NCBI GenBank assembly: GCA_022315425.1
Contig: JAIUPT010000021.1
Coordinates: 868,001 to 932,000 of the forward strand
Length of the DNA: 64,000 bases
Reading direction: 5' to 3'
From: Pseudevernia furfuracea
Taxonomy: Eukaryota; Ascomycota; Lecanoromycetes; Lecanorales; Parmeliaceae
Shown one piece after another: positions 21,467 to 32,822 of this stretch; within the stretch, counting starts at the first letter, position 1, and every line of letters begins with the position of its first letter. The notes beneath the pieces are model-generated. The model was not told where the DNA came from, searched no databases, and saw only the letters and a list, made by a program, of their open reading frames with translations. A program made the position numbers and the translations under genes.

Positions 21467-24400
21467 ATGGATTCTCTCATGTCGGACTCGGTTTTTGATG
21501 ATGGGGATATTTCCGATGACTTTGCGCCTGAAGCGGTAACATAATCCAAGACTCAAATGTTCTGTCGTTGGGACAACTTTCTGACTTGCGATTGGCGTGT
21601 AGAAAGCCAAGGCAAAGCCCAAAGCAGCTGCCAAACCGAAGACCGATCCAAAGTCCAAAGCTGCCCCGAAAAAGGCAGGAGCCCCAAAGGCTGCCCCAAA
21701 GAAGATGTCACAAACCACGTTGAAGCCAACGAAGAAGCGTCCCAAGCCCGATACGGAGGACGAGAATTCCGAGGGCGAACCCTCGTTACATGATGACTCA
21801 CTTCTTTCCAATACCCCACCAAGCGCGAAGAGACCGAAGAAGACAACTGCAGCGAAGAAAATGGGCGCGAAGCCTCTCCGTGAGGTCGAAAATGAGGCTA
21901 TAGCCGAGGCCATAGACGCGTCTATGATCATGGATGGCGTGGATGAGCCAAAGGCAAAGAAGGGCTCTAAGTCAACAGAGACGTACCAGAAGGTAAGCAG
22001 CCTTGGGTTGGGTAGTCCCTGAGGCATTCCGACTTACAGTGTTGTAGCTCACGCAACTCGAACACATAATCAAGCGCCCAGACACGTACATTGGCTCTGT
22101 CGAAGCCCAGGAGAAGCAGATGTGGGTATACAACAGTGAACAAGAGTCAATGGAGATGAGATCAGTGACGTTTGTACCGGGTATCTATAAGATTTTTGAC
22201 GAAATACTCGTCAATGCTGCAGACAACAAGCAGCGAGATAAGAACATGGATACAATCAAAGTCACGATCGATCGAGCGAAGGGCGAGATCAGCGTCTTGA
22301 ACAATGGGCGTGGTATTCCAATCGAGATTCATGAGAAGGAGCAAATATACATTCCAGAGATGATCTTCGGTCATCTTCTCACGTCTTCCAATTACGATGA
22401 TGATCAGGATAAAGTCACGGGTGGTCGAAATGGCTACGGTGCTAAGCTTTGCAACGTTTTCAGCACTGAATTCACCTTGGAGACTGCAGATTCCAAGACG
22501 AAGAAGAAGTACACCCAGACGTGGACCGCGAACATGAGCAAGATGGGCAAGGCTTCAATCACCTCGAACAAGGGTGATGACTATACGAAGATCACATTCA
22601 ACCCAGATTTCCGAAAATTCAAAATGCAGGGTATAGACAATGACTTGGAAGCCTTGATGAAGCGTAGAGTCTATGACTTGGCAGGCACCAGCAAAGGTGT
22701 GAAAGTCTGGCTCAACGGTGAGAGGATCAAGATCAACAGCTTCAAAAAGTATATGGAAATGTACACCAAGGCCATCAAAAAGGAGAGAGGCGATGAAGCC
22801 ATCAACGATGCCTCTGAGATTATTACTGAAAGCCCCGATGTGAGATGGGAAATTGGGTTTGCGGTTTCAGACGGGACATTTCAGCAAGTATCTTTTGTCA
22901 ATTCCATTGCCACGACCTCCGGCGGTACCCACGTCAACTATGTTGCCGATCAAGTCTGCACGAAGCTGCTGGAAATCGTCAAGAAGAAGAAAAACAACAA
23001 AGCCGCATCTCTCAAAATTAGCCAAATCCGAAACCACATCTTCCTTTTTGTCAACTGCCTAATCGTCAACCCAGCATTCACCTCACAGACCAAGGAGCAG
23101 TTGACCACCAAGCATAGCCAGTTCGGCAGTAAATGCAACGTGAGCGATGAATTTCTCAAGAAGATTGCGAAGACGGAAGTCGTTGCCAACATCCTGCATT
23201 TTGCAGAGCAAAAGGCAGACCAGATTCTCAAAAAGAGCGACGGTAGCCGCCGAAGTCGTATGGATAATCCTAAGCTTACAGATGCCAACAAAGCCGGCAC
23301 CAAGGAAGGCTACAAGTGCACGCTCATCTTGACTGAAGGAGATTCGGCCAAAGGTTTGGCGATAGCAGGTCGATCTGTCGTCTCTGCAGACCTGTTCGGT
23401 GTGTATCCGCTCCGGGGGAAATTGCTCAACGTACGAGATGCTCCAGTCGATCAAATCGCGAAAAACGCGGAAATCCAGAACATCAAGAACTTCATTGGGC
23501 TCAAGCACAAGGCAACGTACACCGACTGCAAGAGCTTGCGTTATGGACATCTAATGATCATGACTGACCAAGATCATGACGGGAGCCATATCAAGGGTTT
23601 GCTCATCAATTTTCTTCAAGTCCAGTTTCCGAGTCTGCTCAAGATCCCCGAGTTCCTTGTCGAATTCATTACACCGATTGTAAAAGCTTACAAGGGCGAT
23701 CCAAAAAAGCCCAAGCAGGCCGTGACTTTCTTCACCATGCCAGAGTATGAGGCATGGAAAGAAGATCACAAAGCCGAACTCCACAAATGGGAACACAAGT
23801 ACTACAAAGGATTGGGTACAAGCACCACGGAGGAAGCTCAGGTCTACTTCCGAGATCTGGACAGGCACTTGAAAGAGTTCCATACCATGAAGGAAAGCGA
23901 AGTCGAACTGATTGATCTTGCTTTCTCGAAAAAAAAAGCAGACGAGCGGAAGGAATGGCTTCGCCAGTTCAAGCCCGGTACCTATCTTGACCATTCGGAA
24001 AAAGGCGTCTCATACACCGACTTCGTCAACAAGGAGTTGATTCTCTTCAGCATGGCAGACAACATGCGGTCTATCCCTTCTGTGGTGGATGGTTTGAAGC
24101 CCGGACAGCGCAAGGTCCTCTACACCTGTTTCAAGCGAAACTTGAAAAAGGATATGAAGGTTGTTGAGCTTGCGGGGTCCATATCTGGTCTCACTGCCTA
24201 CCAACATGGTGAAGCTTCTCTCCAGGGCACCATTGTGGGCCTTGCGCAGACCTTCGTTGGATCGAACAATCTCAACTGCCTCGAGCCTAGTGGCAATTTC
24301 GGTAGTCGTCTCGAAGGAGGCAGTGATTGTGCCAGCGCCCGTTACATTTACACACGTCTCTCGCCTTTTGCCAGAAAGGTCTTCCATGCCTCTGATGAGC

Positions 24401-26823
24401 CGCTTTTGACCTACAACACAGACGACGAGCGTACGATTGAGCCTGAAGTCTATTGCCCCATAGTTCCAATGGTCTTGATCAACGGTGCAGACGGTATAGG
24501 GACTGGTTGGAGCTCTTCGATCCCGAATTACAATCCCGAGGACATCGTCGAGAATCTTAAGCTCATGATGGCCGGCGAACCTCCAAAAGAAATGACCCCC
24601 TGGTTCCGAGACTTCAAAGGCACCGTCACCCGTATGGGTCTTGACCGATACAAGTTTAGTGGAGTCATTAGGCAGACAAGCGATAATGAGATCGAGATCA
24701 CTGAGCTGCCGGTGCGCATGTGGACTCAGGACTTCAAGAACAGGATTGTAGATATCATCAAGGCAGAGAAGACACCCTCCTGGATAAAGGATTACGATGA
24801 CTACAACACGCACAAGGATGTTCATTTCATCATCAAGATGGAGGACAAGCATATGAAGCTTGCGCTCGAGGAAGGCTTGGAAGAGAAATTCAAGCTGACA
24901 AAGTCCGTTGCCACATCGAACCTAGTAGCTTTTGATGCCGAGGGTAGAATCACGAAATACGCGACTGTTGAGGACATCTTGAAAGAGTTTTACGGTATCC
25001 GCATCAAGTTCTATGAGAAGCGAAAGGTAAGCCTTTTTTATTCTCGCTCTTCTGGCTCTGACTCTAACATCTGGTAGGCTTACATGCTGTCTGAAATGCA
25101 CCGTGAGCTTGAGAAGTTCACCAACCAAGCACGCTTCGTCCAGATGATCATCGACGGTAAACTCGTTGTATCAAAGAAGAAAAAGCTGGCGTTGGTGCAA
25201 GAGCTCAAGGAGAAAGGGTTCAAAGCGTTTCCCAAGAAAGCCGAAGCCATCAAAGAGGGAGAGCTTGCGCCTATTGCAGAAAATGACGAAGAGGAGGAGG
25301 AGGAGGATACCCAGACTGGCGCGGCTGCATATGACTACCTTCTCGGCGTAAGTACAAGATCACCACTAGATTTTGTGGCATATGATTCTGAATTTTGATA
25401 GATGCCTATCTGGTCGTTGACCAAGGAGCGCGTGGAAAAACTGCTGAAGCAAGTCGGTGACAAGGAGATCGAGATCGATACCCTTATCAAGCTTACCAAA
25501 GAGGATCTTTGGACCAGAGACCTCGATGACTTCCTCGCCGAGTGGAGATTCCAGCTTGATGATGAGACTAAGCGCCAAAAGAAAGTCGCCAACATGGGTC
25601 GCCGAGCCTCGAGAAAATTGAACATCGCTGGGGGCGTAGTCGGTCGAAAACGCAAGAACGACTCAGACGATGATGACTTTGATGTTGCTCCTGTCAAAGG
25701 CAAGAAGGCTGCTATGCCGAAGAAAGAGGTTGGAGGTCTGCTTTCTTACATGATGCCGGATACCAAGGCTAAGACGTCACCGAAATCAAAGGCTAAAGCA
25801 CCGACAGCTACGCAAAAAGCTGCGAAGAAAGCCTTAAATATGATATCAGCACCGGCTAAGGGAGAAGACGAAGACGATGTGTGGAAGAATTTGGATGGGT
25901 CAGGCTCGGATGTGCCAAAGGTCACCAAAGCCAAAGCAGCTCCTCCAAAAGCGGCTCCTCCTGTAAAGAAAGCGCAACCAGCGCCCAAGAAGCTCGAATC
26001 TGATGAAGATGAAGGAGAGGCAGATGAGGAGATCATGGGTCCGACCGCTGGCCGTAGGCCTCGTGGTGCAGCTGCGAAGCCAGTCTCATACAACGTTGAT
26101 GGTTCGGACTCTGACGGCGATGATATGCTCTTCGATGTTGGCAAGATGGTCAAAGGTATTGATACAGCCTCCGCACCTGCAGACAAATCTCGGCCCCTAT
26201 TTTCAGCTTCGATGTCACGTCCCGGCAGCAGTGCAGGCCTACCTAAGAAGTCCACCTCTTCAAAGCCCGCTATTGATATGGATAGTGACGATACCAATTA
26301 TTCCAAGCTTGCTCCTCCTACCACGAAGAAAGGACCTGCCATCACAGCGAGGAAGACGGTCCTATCCGATGACCAAGACTCCTTGGACGACATCATTGTT
26401 GCCTCTCCCAAAGTCTCCAAGCCAGCTCCAAAGGCCGCTCTCAAACCCGGCCCTAAGCCCAAGGCCCCAGCGAAGAAGCTAACCAAAGCGGCTGCTCCCC
26501 CTCCCGCAGAACCCAAGAAGATGCCCTTGAGCCCTGCAGCGAAAGCTTATGCAGCGAAGAAAGCCAAGGCAGAAAAGGCCGCGCTAAATGCTAATAGCCC
26601 GTCAGAAGACGAATTGGAAGGGCTGGCAAACGAGATCATGGATGATGAGGACGATGATGAGGACGATGATGAGGACGATGATGAGGACGCAGGCCCAGCT
26701 GTGCGTCGACCGGCGAGGCGTGCAGCCTCTGCTGCGCCGAAGAAGAAGTGGGTCATTTCCGACGATGAGGACGAGCTCGAGGAGAGCACGATGCACTTCG
26801 ATGACGGGGATAGCGATGATTGA
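21467..26823 (+). CDS. TOP2: DNA topoisomerase II
   Basis: ATP-dependent enzyme that passes one DNA duplex through another, essential for chromosome condensation and segregation; nuclear. Exons 21467-21535, 21603-21992, 22048-25026, 25078-25347, 25402-26823 give 1709 residues. The N-terminal about 150 residues are Lys/Ala/Pro-rich. The GHKL ATPase domain starts near LTQLEHIIKRPDTYIGS (154), with NAADNKQRD near 209 and GRNGYGAKL near 280. The TOPRIM domain has EGDSAKG (from 583) and the metal-binding QDHDGSH (from 661). The catalytic tyrosine is Tyr919 in SARYIYTRL. The C-terminal domain (about 1260 onward) is basic and acidic low-complexity sequence, ending in DDGDSDD, with a tandem DDED block. 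Long antisense frames here are codon-usage shadows. This is one of the most secure calls in the window. Confidence 0.97.
26641..26688. repeat. 12-bp tandem repeat, four copies, in TOP2 C-terminus
   Basis: GATGATGAGGAC repeated four times without change, encoding four DDED units of the acidic tail of topoisomerase II. Copy number may vary between strains. Confidence 0.9.
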
Positions 26824-27404
26824 GCTAGCTATCCTATCCTTCATACTTTCGGTTTGAAGCCAGCGTGTCGTCATTTTTCCGCGGTCGATGCAACAGAATT
26901 AGCTTGGCCTTGTGATCGGCTATCATTAATTTGCGCTGGACCTAGCGTGTCAACAAGCATACATTGAGCGTACCTGTGCGGGGAAATTCCCTTTGGATTT
27001 ATGCAAAGAACAGCTTCACTTTTATTTCTATTGGATGCTTGCGTGCAAGAAAGGATTCTGTAGTGCCCCGTGCTGTGAATATTGGACTCGCCATCTGATT
27101 CTTTCGTCGCCCGCAGTAGACTAACAAGTAGTCTCATGTCGTTTGGCAGATGAAGTGTGTCAGACTCCTTCCATCAAGCCTGCATACAGGCACGGGACTC
27201 TAGACAGAATGGGGGAAGAAATCCTCTTGCCGTCCCAGTCTGTTGGGAACCCAATCCGACGCGCTCTACTAACCCCAACCCCTCTCCCCCTCTTTTTACC
27301 CTGCGTCCCAAAAACAGGACTCCGCGAGCTTCGATCATCCATCATGTGAGTGAGAAGGTGAGAAAGGAGGATTCCTACAAGCCTGGCATTCATCCTCCGA
27401 GAAC

Positions 27405-27500
27405 GGAAAAGAAAAAAGGAAACAGAACAGACGGATCCAAAAATAGAAAAGGGAAAAAATGGGAAAAATGGAAAAAGGAAAAAGATGGAAAAAAAAAAGG
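27405..27500. repeat. A/G-rich (polypurine) tract
   Basis: Imperfect repeats of GGAAAAA-type units, ending in A10 at 27489-27498. Nearly all purine on the plus strand apart from interspersed T. It could adopt unusual DNA structure or simply reflect slippage. Confidence 0.75.
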
Positions 27501-27597
27501 ATGGTTCAAACCAAAGTGCTCAAAGCGTCCTGCTGCATCGCCCGCGCACCCGGCCGCTAAAATTTCCGATACGATAATCGCCTTGGATTTTTGGCCT

Positions 27598-27618
27598 CCC
27601 CCCCTCCCCCCCCCCCCC
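27598..27618. repeat. C7-T-C13 homopolymer block
   Basis: Seven C, one T, then thirteen C residues. The minus strand has G13 and G7 runs, a strong G-quadruplex candidate. Exact run lengths are prone to sequencing error. Confidence 0.8.
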
Positions 27619-28262
27619 GGGTCAAGATGGAGGGGGAAAAAGGGTGGCCCGAGTGCATGTACCAAGGTATCTCCCAGGCTACCCTCGCCCAGCCGGCTGT
27701 TTGATCCGAGGGTACCCGTTCTCTGGCGTGGAGGCAAAACATCCGTAAAAACGAGCGTCTCCCAACCACACCCACACCGCAGCATCAAAGGGAAGGAAGG
27801 TCCTGCCCGTCGCTCGGAGCATTTTTCGGGTGCGTGCGTGTGTGGAGAACGCATTGGTGATCCCCCCCTTCACACTTTCGCCGCAAGTCACTTGTCTTGG
27901 GGGTTTTTGCCGATCGATTGGTTAGCTTTTCGTTTCGAGTCTCGGGAGGATTTGGTGTTGTTTTTTTTGGGTCCTTTTTTCGATGGCTCGTGCATGACGG
28001 GAAGCTAGGATTCCCGTTACGATGATAGCCTCGAAGATAAGAGGCTAGACTCCGATGCATGTGCATGTGCATGAGATGGAACGATGTGCGTGCGTTGTCG
28101 ATCCTCAACGCGAGTACCTGGGCTGGTGATGATGTGGCGATGCTGGGTGGACGGAACAAAAATGCACGGCCACCATTGGCGTGCTCATCCCGACTTTTTG
28201 GCCAACCGCTGGTTGTTTGGGGCGTCCATTGGATGAGCGTGGCCGAGAGTGCATAATCTACG

Positions 28263-28278
28263 AGGTACGTACCTAGGT
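28263..28278. repeat. 12-bp palindrome AGGTACGTACCT overlapping ACCTAGGT
   Basis: Perfect 12-bp inverted repeat that overlaps a second 8-bp palindrome. Related to the motif at 18071-18082. Confidence 0.7.
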
Positions 28279-30464
28279 GAACGACTCCTTTGTAAGTTTT
28301 GGTTGGGAGTGTGACCATCAGATGTGCAGGGTCTAGCGCTGGGAGCTCACGGGTTTGGGAGGAGCAGAGGCTGGGAAGAAGTGGGGGCCGTGCATAGCGA
28401 TTTCGAGGATCGAGAGAGGCTTAAGCGAAGCCTTGGTAGCTAGGGGACGGAAAGTAAAGATTGGAAGGGCATATCAACTTAGCTGCCGAGATTGAATCAG
28501 GTGGCTCTTGACCTTTTATTACTAGCATTGTAGTGTAGGCGGACCATAATTCATCGGAAGGCAACGATATGATTCATACAGAGGTGTTGACCATTTGAAG
28601 AGAAGGGTCTAGGAGACACTATGTCGTTTTCGTTGGCAACGCCTTCGACTCGTGCTTCGAATATCAGAATGATGTCCTGACAACCAGAGTGTCATTCCTG
28701 AGAGGGTAACGTGAAATCCGCAAAGTTCTGGGCTCCTTGCCGCCGGTGAGTTTGCCACAATCGATTGTCCTGATGGAACAGGCTCCCATACATGTTTGAA
28801 CAAATGATGATTGATTGTGCCAGGGAGGACTTTCGGAAAGCTAGACAATGAGTCAATGGCACAAGGCCGTCTTCCCAGCCTTCTGGAAGCTTTTGGAAGA
28901 TACAGTGCTGCAAAGGTCCGAGCAATATGCGCGATGGCGTTAGGTATTTCCTCTTTTATGCAGAAGGCCAGTCAAGTCAGAAAGAGTAAGGCTTGCGCCG
29001 AGACTGTCGCTAATGACCCAGGAACCTGGATATTGAAGAGGGGGGACGGGTAGGCACAGTAGTTGAAAAGCCCCAAATTCGATATACGGTGAACGTGGTG
29101 GAACTTGTACGGATTGATCATAGTGACTTCAATCGGAGGGGAGGGTTCGAGTGGCAGTCAACTATGCAAAATCTGCTCACTTTATGGCAGTATGATGTGA
29201 TGAGTTTTCAGTAGTCAGACCTCTCATCATTACTTAGGCATATATGCATCGAGGTCCTATTAGCATATTCAGGCCAAAGATCACGTTCTCTTTGTCCCAC
29301 ATGTCTCGGAAGCAGTAACCTTCCGTCACCCCTGTTGACCTCTCTGCGCCTACCCATTACAGCAGCATCTTCACTTTACCAGCCCGAGAGTCAGTCACAA
29401 TACTGTAGAACCTACCTCGCGGCAGACATAGCTATCTATCTGGCTTTGGCAAACCTCCCATAAGGCCACGCAATATTTCGGTCCAAGCACAACCGTCATC
29501 AAATTGCTCTTTTAACCCTGTTGATACTGCACACTCCAAAGCTGGATGCCAATCTTCCAAATCGAGCACTGTTGCTACATACCAAGACATGTCTAAGCTC
29601 ACGCCCCCGGATAAGCACTGAGAAACATACGCCAACATACCGACAGTGAGCTCGCCTTTGGAGCTTTATTCTAGCGCGATTTATCGAATTAGATTGCCCG
29701 ATAATTGGAAGAGAAGCCGCCCGATTGTGCTCATGCTCGTTTGATAAAAAATTCGATAGAAGACCGAGCTCGAACGTGACCTAGAGGATCACTTTACGTA
29801 CGTTTGACGATACTCATGCTGTCGATAAAGTGTCCCAGGTCTCCACTAATTCAGAAACAAGCGAGCGTCTCTGCGATAGAATCAGGCATTTGCGCTTCAC
29901 CGCCAATCTCTTGTGGTCGCCTGGCTGCCTCGATAGAGCCCAGACCTAGCGCTAAGCCAGATCCACCGCAGGTTCAAGACAAACCGACGCAAATCCACTG
30001 GAAGCCTTACCTTTATTGATCTGATCCTGCATCCCGAGTCAGGGATCAATAGTAGTGTGCCAGGGTCTGCATCAACATCAACAAAGAGCCGCGGTTGGCG
30101 GTCTGCATTTCGATACTTCCTGTGCTCCCAAGTATCTCGTTTCAGAAAAGGCATTGAGAGCTGGCTTATTCACTCAACGGAGCCGTGCATCTGCTTTTGA
30201 ATTGTTGAGTGGTGGCCTTTGTCGTTGAGCTATACGACTGAGCCCAGGCCCTAGTATTTTCACAGAAGACATATGAGAAGGCCGAGCCCGCTGTCGAATT
30301 CAACTCCAATTGCTCAATCAGGGATCCAGCCTCCATTTTCCTCAAGAAAATTCGTTGTCTTTGGCTCGCAGACCGCTCACCGAATTTAGTCCCGACAGTG
30401 ACCAAAACATTCCCCATTCATCCACGCTCTTACATTATCAAGCTATCATCTTCTACACGCAATC

Positions 30465-31928
30465 ATGGTTCCTGTTGCATCGCTCCTGAATCCAACTCCG
30501 CCTTCATTCGAACGCAATCGGGATTACCCAATGCCCGCCTTGGAGAAGTATCTAAAGCAGTCCTCGCGGACTTTAGCACCACTGAAGAAGCAAAAGATCT
30601 CGAAGGCAGCAGCAACTTTCGTGAAAGGCAAGCCGAAGGGCGAAGTCAACTATCCCCCTTATGAAATCCAGGATGAAGCCACAGCAGCAGAGCACGAGAA
30701 GTTCGAAGTCCAGCCAATAGGCCGAATCGGAGAGTATCCGAAGCGCATTCCATACAACAGCGAGAAGAAGACCTTCCAACAGAAGACTGGGATGGATGGA
30801 TTTGAGGGTATGTGCCGTCATCTTGAGAAAACGATTGACGAAGAGAAAGCTCATCCATGGTTGTCAGTCTACCAGTACACCTTCAGAATGCCGGACGATG
30901 CTCGAGACAAGGATGCACATACAGTGATGTGGGATTACAATGTAGGCTTAGTGAGGGTCACGTCGTTCTTCAAGAGCCTGAAGCACACGAAGGTATGCAA
31001 AGATCTTGTGGGCCTTTTTCAGTCACCATAGCTTACAGCTCGCACCTAGACAATGCCTGCAAAAGTGATGATCCAAAATCCAGGGCTCCGTGACATATCC
31101 CATAGCATTACTGGTGGCTCTATCTCCGCTCAGGGTATGTGTTGCCTCATCTTTAGCAGAGGCTATGTCAATTAACTTCATGTAGGATACTGGGTGCCGT
31201 TCGAGGCGGCTAAAGCCGTGGCTGCGAAGTTCTGCTATGAGATCAGATACGTCCTGGTGCCTGTTTTTGGACCGGATTTCGTCTCGATGTGCCAAAAGTG
31301 TGGCGACTCATCAACTCTACGCTTGAAAATCGACGCCAGTATCGTTCAGCGGTGTACCGAGGCTGTGACAGGGACAGCCAACCAGGCGCAATCTAGGGAG
31401 TCTTCTGTGGCTGTAAGTCCTCGTACACAGACTGCTTACGCCAACTTAACCGTATGGCCTCCAAAGTCGCTGCGGCCCAAACCCGCCAAGTTGATAGACG
31501 CGGAGAGTGGCTATGGTACGGACTCGGATCGCAGTGAAAAGTATTCAGGCTCCCCTGACTCGCCCAGGAGCATCGAATGGACTCCAGTGAACTCCCCGGG
31601 AATGAAGTTCTTGGAGACATATCAATTCTTTCAACGACCGCCAAGGAATGTCACTTCGACCCCTCGTGATCTTGAATCTCCATCAGCCTCAAATAGCAAG
31701 CGGGTGGCCAATACAAAGCGAGGGATATCTGAGATTGACAAGGCTTCCGAGACGGAGGGCTCCTCTGACCATTCGTTGATAGAAGCTTCTGCATCACCAA
31801 AACGAAGAAAAAGGTCTGCAGTCATGACACCCGAAATTGGAGCAGCGTATACGCTGGTGGAATTAAACATGGCTGACACGACTCTTGGGGAGAGAAAGCC
31901 GTTGAAACGTCGTCGAGCTTCGGCTTAG
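30465..31928 (+). CDS. XBP1: APSES-type transcriptional repressor, Xbp1-like
   Basis: Nuclear DNA-binding protein of the APSES/KilA-N group, closest in motif to yeast Xbp1, a stress- and starvation-induced repressor of cell-cycle genes. Exons 30465-30992, 31050-31134, 31186-31928 (introns 57 and 51 nt) give 451 residues. The DNA-binding domain covers about residues 130-240. The run VMWDYNVGLVRVTSFFKSLK ends exon 1, followed in exon 2 by AKVMIQNPGLRDISHSITGG and in exon 3 by GYWVPFEAAKAVAAKFCYEI. The C-terminal half is serine- and proline-rich, without ankyrin repeats. That separates it from the MBF/SBF subunits Swi4 and Mbp1. Short basic patches (SPKRRKRS, KPLKRRRA) are likely nuclear localisation signals. 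The 3.6 kb of upstream noncoding DNA fits a highly regulated gene. The family assignment is firm; orthology to yeast XBP1 is inference. Confidence 0.88.
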
Positions 31929-32822
31929 TCCTCGATTCTGCACATGTTGGTTAGGACGACGCTAGGCGATGCCCTTGAATAGAATGTGTTCTGAAATAAA
32001 CACCTTCTTTGGGATTAGATTAAGGGAAAGCGGGAGGGGAGTCAGGATGGGAAATGGGGAGTTTCGATGCATCACCATGACGAGAAGAAAAAGCAAAAAC
32101 AAAAGACAAAAGATACGTTGAATTAATGCTGAATGAATGACTGGGTTTCTTTACGTACCACTGATCTCGTGAGCTTGCTTTGTGCCTTTTGAAGATACTC
32201 TGCCATGGCAGGGAGAATATGTTGCGAGAGATGCCCGGAGCAGAAGGGCAGGAATCGGATTGTAGCCAAAGATGTCAGCCGTTGGGATGTAACTTGGAAG
32301 CTTATAGCTTGGTATGATGCGAGCTGCAATGAATGATGGGGATGGGGTCTCTAAGCCCAGTCGTTTAGTATTGGGGGGTCCATGGAACGGAGGTCTGACC
32401 CCTGAAGAGATTGTCATCTGCCAAGCTGGATCAAATGCCCCGGTCTGTGTTTTTGAAGAGATGAATAATGTCTAGAATGTGATGATGTGTTGTATCAGAG
32501 TAAACACCATACATCATACGAGTACTCACTACCTTACTCAATAGCTTGGGTTGTTACTTGTTGACCAGTCGCGACTTCTTATAAATCCTATGTACTCGTA
32601 CTAAGCCTTCGTCATCATAGTACCATAGTCTTGCCAAGGCGGCATTTTCCAAACAAGTTTTCTCACAAACATCTCCCTTATCCCCATCCACTGTCAAGGC
32701 AACGACCACAATCAACACCCTGAATCTTGAATCCTAAAGCTTCTTCACCGCTCCACAACTACATACAAGTATTCCGCACTTCATTACCTCCTTTGACCTT
32801 TTCGTGTGGTTGACGATTCAAC
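31929..32822. other. Intergenic: XBP1 3' region and reticulon promoter
   Basis: About 0.9 kb between two plus-strand genes. An A/G-rich run at 32030-32110 lies in the likely 3' UTR. The final 200 bases are C/T- and CAA-rich, typical of fungal leaders. Small minus frames at 32123-32417 have no recognisable domain. Confidence 0.5.

Larger units (their letters stand above)
26824..30464. other. Gene-poor 3.6-kb region between TOP2 and the Xbp1-like gene
   Basis: The longest stretch without a gene. A 283-codon open frame at 27157-28008 crosses poly-A and poly-C tracts and has low-complexity Lys and Pro content, so I do not accept it. Landmarks: an A/G-rich tract at 27405-27500, C7-T-C13 at 27598-27618, T8 near 27962, and a palindrome at 28263-28278. 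No tRNA, transposase or other domain is visible in any frame. It may be a long regulatory region and 5' leader of the downstream transcription factor gene, or may hold a noncoding RNA. Confidence 0.45.

Noticed and set aside
24010..24852. 280-codon antisense frame inside TOP2, and other antisense frames (22950-23550)
   Set aside because: It overlaps highly conserved topoisomerase II coding sequence and shows no domain; a shadow of codon bias.
27157..28008. 283-codon open frame between TOP2 and XBP1
   Set aside because: Composition is set by poly-A/G and poly-C tracts; no recognisable domain, and the opposite strand is equally open.
29080..29160. GGTTCGAGT resembling a tRNA B box near 29138
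   Set aside because: No matching A box or cloverleaf can be folded around it.
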